A stretch of DNA of 64,000 nucleotides from contig NZ_JAGINT010000001.1 in the NCBI RefSeq assembly GCF_017876295.1, positions 2,232,001-2,296,000 of the forward strand, read 5' to 3'. This document shows, piece by piece, positions 7,740 through 17,813 of the stretch. Origin of the DNA: Kribbella aluminosa. Lineage in GTDB: Bacteria > Actinomycetota > Actinomycetes > Propionibacteriales > Kribbellaceae. A program made the translations under genes and the position numbers. The notes beneath the pieces are model-generated. The model was given only the letters and a program-made list of their open reading frames with translations. It was not told where the DNA came from and did no database searches. Position 1 is the stretch's first letter, and each line of letters begins with the position of its first letter.

Positions 7740-7758
7740 CGTCTCAGAAATTGAGACG
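7740..7758. promoter_or_regulatory. Inverted repeat upstream of the ilv promoter
   Basis: CGTCTCA, five bases, TGAGACG: a perfect 7-bp inverted repeat 15 bases before the -35 box of the ilvBNC leader. The same half-site (GAGACG/CGTCTC) makes up the inverted repeat at 53137-53155 between the IclR-type regulator and leuC. A role as regulator binding site is inference; a weak terminator for nothing upstream on this strand is unlikely. Confidence 0.45.
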
Positions 7759-7772
7759 CTGGGTGGCTGAAC

Positions 7773-7803
7773 TTGACCAGGTCGGCAGGTTTCGGCGAAT
7801 AAT
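7773..7803 (+). promoter_or_regulatory. Promoter of the ilvBNC leader
   Basis: TTGACC at 7773-7778 and AATAAT at 7798-7803 (19-bp spacing, or 18 bp if read as GAATAA). Six bases separate the -10 box from the ATG of the leader peptide, so transcription should start at or next to that ATG and the leader peptide would be leaderless. Confidence 0.65.
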
Positions 7804-7809
7804 GCCTAC

Positions 7810-7851
7810 ATGCGATCGATTCTCCTCGTACTTGTGCGGCGCGCCGACTGA
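7810..7851 (+). CDS. ilvBNC leader peptide
   Basis: A 13-codon reading frame, MRSILLVLVRRAD, with six consecutive Ile/Leu/Val codons. It is followed by overlapping hairpins and an intrinsic terminator before ilvB. This is the classical layout of transcription attenuation by ribosome stalling at branched-chain codons. An 11-position stem (7838-7848 with 7864-7874, one mismatch) begins at the end of the Ile/Leu/Val run and shares two bases with the terminator stem. Confidence 0.85.
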   Translation: MRSILLVLVRRAD

Positions 7852-7872
7852 CGCGACCACCGAGTCGACGCG

Positions 7873-7907
7873 CCCCTTTCAGCCAACCCGGCGGAAGGGG
7901 TTTTTTG
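7873..7907 (+). terminator. ilvBNC attenuator terminator
   Basis: CCCCTTTC at 7873-7880 pairs with GGAAGGGG at 7893-7900, followed by six T residues. It lies 110 bases before ilvB and after the leader peptide, so it is an attenuator, not the end of a gene. Confidence 0.85.
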
Positions 7908-8017
7908 TTGCCTGTACGACTATCCGAGACCCGGAGTCGCCAAGGTGACGGCCACAAGCGAGGATGGATCGGTCGCGAAAAGTACAACCATCGTGACAGG
8001 ACTGAGGGAAGGCACTC

Positions 8018-9769
8018 ATGAGTGAGCAGCTGACCGGGGCACAGGCTCTGATCCGCGCACTGGAACATGCCGGAGTGGACACCGTCTTCGGCATCCCGGG
8101 TGGCGCGATCCTCCCGGCGTACGACCCGATGCTCGACTCGACCCAGATCCGCCACATCCTGGTACGTCACGAGCAGGGCGCCGGTCACGCCGCCCAGGGG
8201 TACGCCGCGGCGTCCGGCAAGGTCGGCGTCTGCATGGCGACCTCCGGACCGGGCGCGACCAACCTGGTGACGCCGATCGCCGACGCCTACATGGACTCGG
8301 TGCCGCTGGTGGCGATCACCGGTCAGGTGGCGGGCGCCGCGATCGGTACGGACGCCTTCCAGGAGGCGGACATCCGCGGCATCACGATGCCGATCACCAA
8401 GCACAACTTCCTGGTGACCGACCCGAACGACATCGCGACCACGATCGCCGAGGCGTTCCACATCGCCTCCACCGGCCGGCCCGGTCCGGTGCTGGTGGAC
8501 GTCACGAAGGACGCGATGCAGAAAACCGGCGTCGACTTCCAGTGGCCGACCGAGCTCGCGCTGCCCGGCTACCGGCCGGTGACCCGCCCGCACCCGAAGC
8601 AGGTGCGTGAGGCGGCCCGCCTGATCGTCGCCGCCGAGAAGCCGGTGCTGTACGTCGGCGGCGGTGTCATCCGCGCGCAGGCCAGCGCCGAGCTGAAGGA
8701 ACTGGCCGAGCTGCTCGGCATTCCGGTCGTCACCACGCTGATGGCCCGCGGCGCGCTGCCCGACACCCACGCGCTGCACTTCGGGATGCCCGGCATGCAC
8801 GGCTCGGTGTCCGCGGTCGGCGCCCTGCAGCGGTCCGACCTGCTGATCACGCTCGGCGCCCGCTTCGACGACCGGGTGACCGGCAAGCTGGACTCGTTCG
8901 CCCCGGACGCGAAGGTCATCCACGCCGACATCGACCCGGCCGAGATCGGCAAGAACCGGGCCGCCGACGTCCCGATCGTGGGCGACTGCAAGGAGGTCAT
9001 CACCGACCTGCTCGCCGCGCTCCGGACCGAGATCGCGACCGCCGGCCGGACCCCGTCGTACGACGCCTGGCGCCACCAGCTGGAGGACGTCCGCTCCCGC
9101 TACCCGGTCGGGTACGACGAGCCGGAGGACGGCACGCTGTCGCCGCAGCACGTGATCCAGCGGATCGGCCAGATCGCCGGCCCGGACACGATCTACACCG
9201 CGGGCGTCGGTCAGCACCAGATGTGGTCCGCGCACTTCCTGCCGTTCGAGAAGCCCGGCCACTGGCTGAACTCCGGCGGCCTCGGCACCATGGGGTACGC
9301 CGTACCGGCCGCGATGGGCGCGAAGGTCGCCCGCCCGGACAAGACCGTCTGGGCGATCGACGGCGACGGCTGCTTCCAGATGACCAATCAGGAGCTGGTC
9401 ACCTGCGCGCTGGAGGGCATCCCGATCAAGGTCGCCGTGATCAACAACCAGTCGCTGGGCATGGTCCGGCAGTGGCAGACGCTGTTCTACGACAAGCGCT
9501 ACTCGAACACCGACCTGCACTCGACCCGGATCCCGGACTTCGCCAAGCTGGCCGAGGCGATGGGCGGCGTCGGGCTGCGCTGCTCGGACAAGGACTCGCT
9601 GGACGCCACCATCGAGAAGGCGATGGCGGTCACCGACGCACCGGTCGTCGTCGACTTCGTCGTGCACCGGGACGCGATGGTGTGGCCGATGGTCGCCGCC
9701 GGCGTCAGCAACGACGAGATCCAGATCGCCCGCGACATGGCGCCGACATGGGATGGGGAGGAGCTGTAG
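8018..9769 (+). CDS. ilvB: Acetolactate synthase, large subunit
   Basis: A 583-residue ThDP enzyme that condenses two pyruvates to acetolactate, or pyruvate with 2-oxobutyrate, the first common step of Val, Leu and Ile synthesis. The N-terminal ThDP activating Glu is in [14 protein letters not shown] (about residue 51). The FAD-binding middle domain contains [12 protein letters not shown]. The C-terminal metal/ThDP motif is [12 protein letters not shown] at about 447-458. Length is normal. A GGGAAGG site precedes the ATG. It heads the ilvB-ilvN-ilvC operon, controlled by the attenuator just upstream. Confidence 0.97.
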   Translation: MSEQLTGAQALIRALEHAGVDTVFGIPGGAILPAYDPMLDSTQIRHILVRHEQGAGHAAQGYAAASGKVGVCMATSGPGATNLVTPIADAYMDSVPLVAITGQVAGAAIGTDAFQEADIRGITMPITKHNFLVTDPNDIATTIAEAFHIASTGRPGPVLVDVTKDAMQKTGVDFQWPTELALPGYRPVTRPHPKQVREAARLIVAAEKPVLYVGGGVIRAQASAELKELAELLGIPVVTTLMARGALPDTHALHFGMPGMHGSVSAVGALQRSDLLITLGARFDDRVTGKLDSFAPDAKVIHADIDPAEIGKNRAADVPIVGDCKEVITDLLAALRTEIATAGRTPSYDAWRHQLEDVRSRYPVGYDEPEDGTLSPQHVIQRIGQIAGPDTIYTAGVGQHQMWSAHFLPFEKPGHWLNSGGLGTMGYAVPAAMGAKVARPDKTVWAIDGDGCFQMTNQELVTCALEGIPIKVAVINNQSLGMVRQWQTLFYDKRYSNTDLHSTRIPDFAKLAEAMGGVGLRCSDKDSLDATIEKAMAVTDAPVVVDFVVHRDAMVWPMVAAGVSNDEIQIARDMAPTWDGEEL

Positions 9770-10405
9770 ATGTCCAAACACACGCTGAGCATCCTGGTCG
9801 AGAACAAGCACAGTGTGCTGGCCCGGGTGGCCGCGCTGATCTCCCGCCGCGGGTTCAACATCGACTCGCTCGCGGTCGGTCCGACCGAGCACCCCGAGGT
9901 GTCCCGGATGACGATCGCGGTGACCGTCGACGAACAGCCTCTCGAGCAGATCACCAAGCAGCTGAACAAGCTGGTGAACGTGATCAAGATCGTCGAGCTC
10001 GAGCCCACGCAGACGGTTCAGCGGGAACTGCTGCTGGTCAAGGTCAAGGCGGACACGCTGACCCGCGGACAGGTGCTGGAGACCGTCCAGCTGTTCCGTG
10101 CGAAGGTGGTGGACGTGGCACCGGACGCGATCACGATCGAGGCGACCGGTAATCCCGAGAAGCTCGAAGCCATGCTCCGGGTGCTGGAACCCTTCGGCGT
10201 CCGCGAGCTGGTGCAGTCCGGCATGGTGGCGATCGGCCGTGGCAGTCGCTCGATCTCCGACCGCACGCTGCGGCCGGTCCCGGTGCCGCCGCCGCACGTC
10301 CAGTCCGGACCACCGAACCTCCAGGCGCGACCCGCCGAACGTCCGCACCCGGTACCGGCGCCGCCGCCGGGCCGTAGCGCCGCCGCCGTACCGAATCAAC
10401 ACTAA
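9770..10405 (+). CDS. ilvN: Acetolactate synthase, small regulatory subunit
   Basis: A 211-residue ACT-domain subunit that activates IlvB and gives valine feedback inhibition. The N-terminal ACT domain is MSKHTLSILVENKHSVLARV to about residue 80, with the ligand-site segment RGFNIDSLAVGPTE; the ALS small-subunit C domain runs to about 165 and ends in RGSRSISDRTLR. A tail of about 45 residues follows, rich in Pro and Ala, which is longer than the usual 160-175 residue proteins and has no visible domain. The ATG directly follows the ilvB stop, with GGGGAGGAG as ribosome site. Confidence 0.96.
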   Translation: MSKHTLSILVENKHSVLARVAALISRRGFNIDSLAVGPTEHPEVSRMTIAVTVDEQPLEQITKQLNKLVNVIKIVELEPTQTVQRELLLVKVKADTLTRGQVLETVQLFRAKVVDVAPDAITIEATGNPEKLEAMLRVLEPFGVRELVQSGMVAIGRGSRSISDRTLRPVPVPPPHVQSGPPNLQARPAERPHPVPAPPPGRSAAAVPNQH

Positions 10406-11452
<1,047 letters not shown>

Positions 11453-11464
11453 CAGCACCCGTGA

Positions 11465-11500
11465 AGGGCCCGGACCATCCAGGTGGATGGCCCGGGCCTT
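11465..11500 (+). terminator. Terminator after ilvC
   Basis: Stem of 7 bp plus a mismatch plus 6 bp (11467-11480 with 11485-11498), loop AGGT, followed by a short TT-rich stretch without a long T-tract, as is common in actinobacteria. Confidence 0.75.
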
Positions 11501-11561
11501 CTCGTTTGCGACAATGTGTGACGGTTCCGGTCCGGTCCGGTGAGATGGGGGAGGTGAGCGG

Positions 11562-12743
11562 GTGGCGAACGACGCTGTGCCGCGCCCGCCCCGGCGGGTC
11601 CCGGCCGATGCCGGGTCGCTCACCCAGCTCGAGGCGCCCAGCACGCCGCGCGGACCCGAGCCGCCGCCGCGCGGACCGTGGATCTTCGGTCGCTTCCTGG
11701 CCGGCCTGGTCGTTCTGCTGGTGATCGTCGCGGGCGGCGCGGGGACGGGCTGGTACCTGCGGCAGCGCAGCGTGCGGATCGACACCCTCGCCGTCCTGAA
11801 GTCCGCCGGACCCGCGGTGGTCCGGGTACTGGCGACGACCTGCGCGGGCACCGGCGAGGCTTCCGGCGTACTGATCGACAAGGGCCGGGTGCTGACCGCG
11901 GCGTCGGCGGTTGACCAGGCGATGTCGATCGTGGTCGTGGCGCCGGACGGGCGGATCCGGCGGGCCAACCTGCTCGGGACCAGCGCCGACGGGGTCGCCG
12001 TACTGCAGTCGATCGGTTTCGACGACGCGCCGCTGCAGTTGCCGGCGGTGGGCCCGGAGCGGAAGGCCGAGCGCGCACTGATCGGTTACACCGCGGCCGG
12101 CAAGCAGGTGGTCAACCCGATCGGTTCCGAGGCCGATCCCGCGGCGTTGAGCGAGTTCATGAACCCGGCCAAGCTCGGCGGCGCGGTCGTGGACAGGTCC
12201 GGCGAGCTCGTCGGCGTGGTCACCGGCGCGACGGTCCAGGCCGCCACGGTCGTCCCGCTCACCAAACTCCGCGAGTACGTCGCTCCCGCACCGTCCGGCA
12301 TCACCGTCGCGGCGGCCGGTACCTGCCCGGACTCGCACGGTCCGCAGGGCGCGATCGCGCCGGCGCTGCAGGTCGCGGGAACACCGCTGGGCCTGGAGGT
12401 CCAGGGGCTGCTCGGCAACTACCTGACCCTGCAGAACCGGCACCTCTTCGACCAGGTGCAGGCGCTGTACTCCCCGCAGCTGGCCAAGTCCCTGACTCCG
12501 GCGCGGGATCGCCAGAGTCGCGGTACGGCGTACTTCTTCAACCCGAGGATCACCGCCCTGGCTCCGGACGGCTCTTATGCGCGGATGTCGTACGACGTGC
12601 TGTTCTCGCCGACCGCTACCGGCGCGAGCGGCGGGACCTGCAACCGGCTGGACAACAGGTTCGAGCTGATCCGTTCGGGCGGCAAGCTGCTGATCAACCA
12701 GGCCGTCAAGGCGTCGGAACCGGTCGCCTGCGAGACCAACTGA
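11562..12743 (+). CDS. Membrane-anchored trypsin-fold protein, catalytically degenerate
   Basis: A 393-residue protein. A Pro-rich cytoplasmic start (1-40) is followed by one membrane segment at about 44-64 (FLAGLVVLLVIVAGGAGTGW), then a chymotrypsin/HtrA-like domain facing outside. Its landmarks are present but changed: the usual TAAH reads LTAASAV with Ser115 in the His place, and the usual GxSGG reads KLGGAVVD with no Ser. The Asp site may persist in DGVAVLQ. A C-terminal region (about 250-390) looks NTF2-like and contains two cysteines. A scaffold or binding role is more likely than proteolysis. GTG start with a GGGGGAGG site. No operon partner. Confidence 0.7.
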   Translation: MANDAVPRPPRRVPADAGSLTQLEAPSTPRGPEPPPRGPWIFGRFLAGLVVLLVIVAGGAGTGWYLRQRSVRIDTLAVLKSAGPAVVRVLATTCAGTGEASGVLIDKGRVLTAASAVDQAMSIVVVAPDGRIRRANLLGTSADGVAVLQSIGFDDAPLQLPAVGPERKAERALIGYTAAGKQVVNPIGSEADPAALSEFMNPAKLGGAVVDRSGELVGVVTGATVQAATVVPLTKLREYVAPAPSGITVAAAGTCPDSHGPQGAIAPALQVAGTPLGLEVQGLLGNYLTLQNRHLFDQVQALYSPQLAKSLTPARDRQSRGTAYFFNPRITALAPDGSYARMSYDVLFSPTATGASGGTCNRLDNRFELIRSGGKLLINQAVKASEPVACETN

Positions 12744-12859
12744 CCGCCATCCGGGTCCCCGAGCACGTCGATTCGTGGACGCGGTACCATCGAGGCAGCG
12801 GGCACAGCGCGGTGCTCTGTTCATCATGAGCCCCTACCGCTTCTGCAGGAGATTTCTCC

Positions 12860-14467
12860 ATGCCTTCTCTGACTGACGTAACCCGGCCCGTCGTCCTGAT
12901 CGCCGAAGAGCTCAGCCCGGCCACCGTCGAGGCCCTCGGCCCCGACTTCGAGATCCGCCATGCGAACGGCGCCGACCGCGCCGAGCTGCTCCCGGCCATC
13001 GCCGACGTCGACGCCATCCTGATCCGCAGTGCCACCAAGGTGGACGCCGAGGCGCTCGCCGCCGCGAAGAAGCTGAAGGTCGTCGCCCGCGCCGGCGTCG
13101 GCCTCGACAACGTGGACGTGAAGGCCGCCACCCAGGCCGGCGTGATGGTGGTGAACGCGCCGACCTCCAACATCGTCAGCGCCGCCGAGCTCGCCGTCGC
13201 GCTGCTGCTCGCCTCCGCCCGCCGGGTCCCGGCCGCGAGCGAGTCCTTGAAGAAGGGCGAGTGGAAGCGCAGCAAGTACTCGGGTGTCGAGCTGTTCGAG
13301 AAGACCGTCGGCATCGTCGGCCTCGGCAAGATCGGCGTCCTGGTCGCGCAGCGGCTGGCCGCCTTCGGCATGAACGTGATCGCCTACGACCCGTACGTGC
13401 AGGCCGGCCGGGCCGCGCAGATGGGCGTCCGGCTCGCCTCCCTGGACGAGCTGCTGGCGGCCAGTGACTTCATCTCGGTGCACCTGCCGAAGACCCCGGA
13501 GACCATCGGCCTGATCGGCGACGAGCAGCTGCACAAGGTCAAGCCCGAGGTCATCATCGTGAACGCGGCCCGCGGCGGCATCGTCGACGAGCAGGCGCTG
13601 TACAGCGCGCTCAAGGAGGGCCGGGTGGCCGGCGCCGGGCTGGACGTGTTCGCGTCCGAGCCGTGCACCGACTCGCCGCTGTTCGAGTTCGAGAACGTCG
13701 TCGTCACGCCGCACCTCGGCGCTTCCACGGACGAGGCGCAGGAGAAGGCCGGCATCGCGGTCGCCAAGTCGGTCCGGCTCGCGCTGTCGGGTGAGCTGGT
13801 ACCGGACGCGGTGAACGTCCAGGGCGGCGTGATCGCCGAGGACGTCCGGCCGGGGATCGCGCTGACCGAGAAGCTGGGCCGGATCTTCACCGCGCTGGCC
13901 GGCGGCGTCGCGCAGCAGCTCGACGTCGAGGTCCGCGGCGAGATCACGCAGTACGACGTGAAGGTGCTCGAGCTGGCCGCGCTGAAGGGTGTGTTCGCGG
14001 ACGTCGTCGAGGACAACGTCTCGTACGTGAACGCGCCGCTGCTGGCGGCCGAGCGGGGCCTCGAGGTTCGGCTCGTCACCGACCACGACAGCCCGGAGCA
14101 CCGGAACCTGATCACGCTCCGCGGCACCCTCGCCGACGGCGCGCAGGTGTCGGTGTCCGGCACGCTGGTCGGCGTCCGGCAGTCGGAGCGGCTGGTCGAG
14201 ATCGACGGGTTCGACGTCGAGATCGAGCTCGCCGCGCACCTGGCGTTCCTCACCTACGAGGACCGGCCGGGCGCGGTCGGCCAGATCGGCCGGATCCTCG
14301 GCGACGCGGACGTGAACATCGCCGGTATGCAGGTCAGCCGGGACCGCAAGGGCGGCAAGGCGCTGGTCGCGCTGTCGGTCGACTCGAAGATCGCGGCGCC
14401 GGTGCTGGACGAGATCACCGCGGCGGTCCAGGCCGCGACTGCCCGTTCCGTGGACGTCGAGGCCTGA
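12860..14467 (+). CDS. serA: D-3-phosphoglycerate dehydrogenase
   Basis: A 535-residue long-form (type 1) SerA that oxidises 3-phosphoglycerate in serine synthesis. Substrate and NAD domains carry GLGKIG at about 153-158, ARGGIVDEQAL and TPHLGASTDEAQEKAG with the catalytic His. These are followed by the intervening (ASB) domain (about 320-450) and a C-terminal ACT domain (HLAFLTYEDRPGAVGQIGRILGDADVNIAGMQV in pieces) that binds serine for feedback inhibition. An AGGAGA site lies 6 bases before the ATG. It is monocistronic, flanked by its own upstream region and two hairpins downstream. Confidence 0.96.
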   Translation: MPSLTDVTRPVVLIAEELSPATVEALGPDFEIRHANGADRAELLPAIADVDAILIRSATKVDAEALAAAKKLKVVARAGVGLDNVDVKAATQAGVMVVNAPTSNIVSAAELAVALLLASARRVPAASESLKKGEWKRSKYSGVELFEKTVGIVGLGKIGVLVAQRLAAFGMNVIAYDPYVQAGRAAQMGVRLASLDELLAASDFISVHLPKTPETIGLIGDEQLHKVKPEVIIVNAARGGIVDEQALYSALKEGRVAGAGLDVFASEPCTDSPLFEFENVVVTPHLGASTDEAQEKAGIAVAKSVRLALSGELVPDAVNVQGGVIAEDVRPGIALTEKLGRIFTALAGGVAQQLDVEVRGEITQYDVKVLELAALKGVFADVVEDNVSYVNAPLLAAERGLEVRLVTDHDSPEHRNLITLRGTLADGAQVSVSGTLVGVRQSERLVEIDGFDVEIELAAHLAFLTYEDRPGAVGQIGRILGDADVNIAGMQVSRDRKGGKALVALSVDSKIAAPVLDEITAAVQAATARSVDVEA

Positions 14468-14497
14468 TTCAGGCCAACGACTGATTTACTGGAGGCG

Positions 14498-14528
14498 GTC
14501 AGCCGCCCGCAGGCGCATGGCGGCTGAC
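14498..14528 (+). terminator. Hairpin after serA
   Basis: GTCAGCCGCC at 14498-14507 pairs perfectly with GGCGGCTGAC at 14519-14528. No T-tract. It probably acts together with the next hairpin. Confidence 0.55.
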
Positions 14529-14530
14529 AA

Positions 14531-14556
14531 GGGCCCGAGTCCAATGACTCGGGCCC
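14531..14556. terminator. Bidirectional terminator between serA and the methyltransferase
   Basis: Perfect 11-bp stem GGGCCCGAGTC / GACTCGGGCCC with loop CAAT, lying between two convergent genes. Confidence 0.8.
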
Positions 14557-14565
14557 GCTGCCTTT

Positions 14566-15132
14566 CTAGCGGCGGGTGGCGAGCAGTACGGCGGCGTCGG
14601 CCGCGACCATCACCTCGACGGTGGTGAAACGCTGGTCCATCAGCCATTCCTGGCGCAGGGTGTCGACCCGGCCCTCGTACATCGGCGGCCAGACCGCGGA
14701 CGGCGTGAAGTCGTCGAGTACGACGAAGCCGCCGGGTTCGACCACGTCCGCGATCACGTCGCGGGCGGACAGCTTCGCCTCGCGGGCGTCCACGAAGAGG
14801 AGTGCGAACGGGCCGCGCTCGATCAGCGCGGTCCAGTCGGCCGAGACGACCTCGATCCGCTCGTCGGCGGCGAACAGTTCGCCGACCGCCTGCGCGAGCT
14901 GCGGGTCGCTCTCCGCGGTGACGATGCTGGTGCCCTCGCTGGCGCCGCTGCGCAGCCAGGCCGAGCCGACGCCGCAGCCGGTGCCGAGCTCACCGAGCAG
15001 GCCGGACTTCGAGGCCGCGAGGGCGGCCAGCAGCCGGCCCGTCTCGTTCCTGGTGGAGCTGACGAATCCGCGCCGGCCGGACAGGCTGAGGGCCGCCGAG
15101 ACCAGCGGCGGCAGTTCTGGAGGAGCACTCAC
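14566..15132 (-). CDS. O-methyltransferase-like SAM enzyme
   Basis: A 188-residue class I methyltransferase. Motif I is ELGTGCGVGSAWL, followed by the acidic ribose-binding residue in TAESDPQLAQAV, and ALLFVDAREAKLSARDVI at the motif IV site, as in the small O-methyltransferase (methyltransf_24/3) group. The N-terminal helix region is short, and the substrate is unknown. Convergent with serA and divergent from the small gene and leuB. Confidence 0.75.
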   Translation of the reverse strand: MSAPPELPPLVSAALSLSGRRGFVSSTRNETGRLLAALAASKSGLLGELGTGCGVGSAWLRSGASEGTSIVTAESDPQLAQAVGELFAADERIEVVSADWTALIERGPFALLFVDAREAKLSARDVIADVVEPGGFVVLDDFTPSAVWPPMYEGRVDTLRQEWLMDQRFTTVEVMVAADAAVLLATRR

Positions 15133-15278
15133 GGGCTGAGAGTGGCACAGGTCGGGGCCGGGACCTGCACCGGGATCTCATATTTCGGGACAACCTGCCC
15201 GCATTGTGGAGAACTAGTCGGACGTGCGAGTAAATTCGTGCGCATCCTGCCGCCCACGACATATTGGGGAGGAGCAGC

Positions 15279-15437
15279 ATGTACGACATGTATCCAGCCA
15301 ACTGGCCGGCCGTCGACGGCCGGGAGCGGAAGGTGGCCCGCCGGCGCCGTCCGGCTCGCCCGGCGCCCGCGGCCGAGGTCAAGGCTGTCCAAGAGGCCAT
15401 GAACCGCCGTGACAATGGGGGAGAACCCAACAAGTGA
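15279..15437 (+). CDS. Small basic protein translationally coupled to leuB
   Basis: A 52-residue reading frame starting [18 protein letters not shown], with an Arg-rich centre ([11 protein letters not shown]) and the end [12 protein letters not shown] do not recognise it. Support for reality is a strong GGGGAGGAG site 5 bases before the ATG and the overlap of its TGA with the GTG of leuB (GTGA), the same coupling used by known gene pairs in this window. It has no run of Leu, Ile or Val codons, so it does not look like an attenuation peptide. The Arg cluster suggests nucleic-acid or acidic-partner binding, which is inference. Confidence 0.6.
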   Translation: MYDMYPANWPAVDGRERKVARRRRPARPAPAAEVKAVQEAMNRRDNGGEPNK

Positions 15438-16483
15438 GCGAGAACAAGTTCTTCACGCTGGCCGTCGTCCCGGGTGACGGGATCGGACCCGAGGTGACCA
15501 CCGAGGCGCTCAAGGTCCTCGACGCGGTCGCCGCGCAGCACGGCGTGACGTTCGAGCGGACCGAGTACGACCTCGGCGCGAAGCGCTGGCACGCCACCGG
15601 TGAGACGCTTCCGGACGCCGAGCTGGAGGAGATCCGCAAGCACGACGCGATCCTGCTCGGCGCGGTCGGTGACCCGAGTGTGCCGTCCGGCGTACTCGAG
15701 CGCGGTCTGCTGCTCAAGCTCCGGTTCACCCTGGACCACTACGTGAACCTGCGGCCCTCGAAGATCTACCCGTCGGTCGGCTCCCCGCTGGCGAACCCCG
15801 GCGACGTCGACTTCGTCGTCGTACGGGAAGGTACCGAGGGTCCGTACGTCGGCAACGGCGGCGCGCTCCGCGTCGGGACCCCGGCCGAGATCGCCACCGA
15901 GGTGTCGGTGAACACGGCGTACGGCGTCGAGCGGGTCGTCCGCGACGCGTTCGCCCGGGCGCAGGCGCGACCGCGCAAGAAGCTCACGCTGGTGCACAAG
16001 AACAACGTGCTCGTGTACGCCGGCCACCTGTGGAAGCGGACCGTCGACGCGGTCGCCTCCGAGTTCCCCGACGTCGCGGTCGACTACCTGCACGTGGATG
16101 CGGCGACGATCTTCCTGGTCACCGACCCGGCCCGGTTCGACGTGATCGTCACCGACAACCTGTTCGGCGACATCCTCACCGACCTGGCGGCCGCGATCAG
16201 CGGCGGGATCGGGCTGGCCGCGAGCGGCAACATCAACCCGGACCGGACCGCGCCCTCCATGTTCGAGCCGGTGCACGGCTCCGCGCCGGACATCGCCGGC
16301 CAGCAGAAGGCCGACCCGACCGCGGCGATCCTGTCCGCGGCGCTGCTCCTGGAGCACCTCGGGCTGCCCGCCGCGGCGCGCGCGATCGAGGCCGCCGTGG
16401 AGGCGGACATCGAGGAGCGGACCGGCGCTGCCCGCAGTACCGCCGAGATCGGCGACGCGATCGCCAAGCGCGCGGCCGGGTGA
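15434..16483 (+). CDS. leuB: 3-isopropylmalate dehydrogenase
   Basis: A 349-residue enzyme that oxidatively decarboxylates 3-isopropylmalate in leucine synthesis. It shows GDGIGPEV near the N-terminus, [15 protein letters not shown], the lysine/asparagine active-site segment [10 protein letters not shown], and the metal/NAD region [20 protein letters not shown] plus [14 protein letters not shown]. Length is normal. The GTG start overlaps the upstream small gene. ilvE follows after a 60-base gap with its own promoter-like sequence. Confidence 0.96.
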   Translation: MSENKFFTLAVVPGDGIGPEVTTEALKVLDAVAAQHGVTFERTEYDLGAKRWHATGETLPDAELEEIRKHDAILLGAVGDPSVPSGVLERGLLLKLRFTLDHYVNLRPSKIYPSVGSPLANPGDVDFVVVREGTEGPYVGNGGALRVGTPAEIATEVSVNTAYGVERVVRDAFARAQARPRKKLTLVHKNNVLVYAGHLWKRTVDAVASEFPDVAVDYLHVDAATIFLVTDPARFDVIVTDNLFGDILTDLAAAISGGIGLAASGNINPDRTAPSMFEPVHGSAPDIAGQQKADPTAAILSAALLLEHLGLPAAARAIEAAVEADIEERTGAARSTAEIGDAIAKRAAG

Positions 16484-16531
16484 CGGCGGCATGCTGGGGG
16501 ACAACGCTCGCATGACCAGTTCGCGTAGAGG

Positions 16532-16537
16532 TACGGT
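16532..16537 (+). promoter_or_regulatory. -10 box for leaderless ilvE
   Basis: TACGGT ends 6 bases before the ATG of ilvE, the spacing typical of leaderless actinobacterial transcripts; there is no ribosome site in front of the ATG. Confidence 0.5.
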
Positions 16538-16543
16538 GCGGCT

Positions 16544-17636
16544 ATGAGCGCCGATCTGCAGTTCTCAGTTGAGCCGACCACCCATCCGGCCAGCGACGAC
16601 CAGCGCGCCCAGGTCCTGGCGAACCCGGGATTCGGGCAGTACTTCTCCGACCACATGGCGATCGCCACCTGGACGGCCGAGAAGGGCTGGCACGACGCAC
16701 GGATCACCGCCTTCGGTCCGCTGGAGCTTTCTCCGGCGACCTCGGTGTTCCACTACGCCCAGACGATCTTCGAGGGGATGAAGGCCTACCGGCATCCCGA
16801 CGACTCGATCCACCTGTTCCGCCCCGAGGCCAACGCGGCCCGGTTCCAGCGGTCCGCGCAGCGGCTCGCGCTGCCGGACCTGCCGACCGAGGTCTTCCTC
16901 GACTCGCTGCACAAGCTGGTCGAGATCGACAAGGCCTGGGTGCCGGGCGGCGGCGAGACGTCGCTGTACCTGCGGCCGTTCATGTTCGGCTCTGACCCGT
17001 TCCTCGGCGTCCGGCCGTCCGCGCAGGTGACGTACTGCGTGATCGCGTCGCCGGCCGGTTCGTACTTCGCGAACGGCGTGAAGCCGGTCCGGATCTGGCT
17101 GAGCGAGGAGTACACCCGCGCGGCCCCCCGGCGGCACCGGTGCGGCGAAGACCGGCGGCAACTACGCCTCGTCGCTGCTCGCCCAGGCCGAGGCGATCGA
17201 GCAGGGCTGCGACCAGGTCGCGTTCCTGGACGCCGTCGAGAAGAAGTGGGTCGAAGAGCTCGGCGGGATGAACCTGTACTTCGTTCTCGATGACAACTCG
17301 GTGGTCACCCCGGAGCTGTCCGGCACGATCCTCGAGGGCGTCACCCGGGACTCGATCCTGAAGCTGGTCACCGACCTCGGCTACACCGTCACCGAGCGGA
17401 AGATCTCGGTCGACGAATGGCGCGAGGGCGCCGCCTCCGGCAAGGTGCAGGAGGTGTTCGCCTGCGGTACCGCCGCGGTCGTCACCCCGGTCGCTTCGCT
17501 GAAGTGGCGCGACGGCGAGACCCGGATCGGCGACGGCAACGGCGGCCCGGTCACCGCGGCCGTCCGCTCCGCCCTCCTCGACGTCCAGTACGGCCGCGCC
17601 ACCGACCCGCACGGCTGGATGACCCGCGCCTTCTGA
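16544..17636 (+). pseudogene. ilvE: Branched-chain amino acid aminotransferase with a +1 frameshift
   Basis: IlvE, the PLP enzyme for the last transamination to Val, Leu and Ile. The first frame (from the ATG at 16544) is normal through LSEEYTRAAP, then runs out of frame after a run of six C at 17124-17129 and stops at 17293. Removing one C restores A-A-P-G-G-T-G-A-A-K-T-G-G-N-Y-A and the rest of the family sequence to the stop at 17636, giving about 363 residues, the normal length. The catalytic Lys of the AAKTGGNYA motif lies after the shift, so the shortened product would be inactive. A sequencing slip in a C run, a real mutation, or slippage rescue are all possible. Confidence 0.88.
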
Positions 17637-17682
17637 ACCATCTGTCTCCCCGGGCAACCGATCCGCACCCGCCCTCCGGGCG

Positions 17683-17722
17683 AACCCTCCAGCTCAGTGG
17701 GCATCCCCTGAGCTGGAGGGTT
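17683..17722 (+). terminator. Strong hairpin after ilvE
   Basis: A perfect 15-bp stem (17683-17697 with 17708-17722) around a 10-base loop, 47 bases after the ilvE stop. No T-tract follows. Confidence 0.75.
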
Positions 17723-17813
17723 GCCTGCTGAGAATCTGAGGGGGCAACCGTCCGTCTCGGTGGGCAAGCTCGTGGTCGCTTGGGGTTGGGTGCGTTCGGT
17801 AGGGTCGGGCGGC

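Noticed and set aside
12826..12876. A 16-codon frame overlapping the serA start
   Set aside because: No ribosome site, no run of regulatory codons and no terminator; likely chance.
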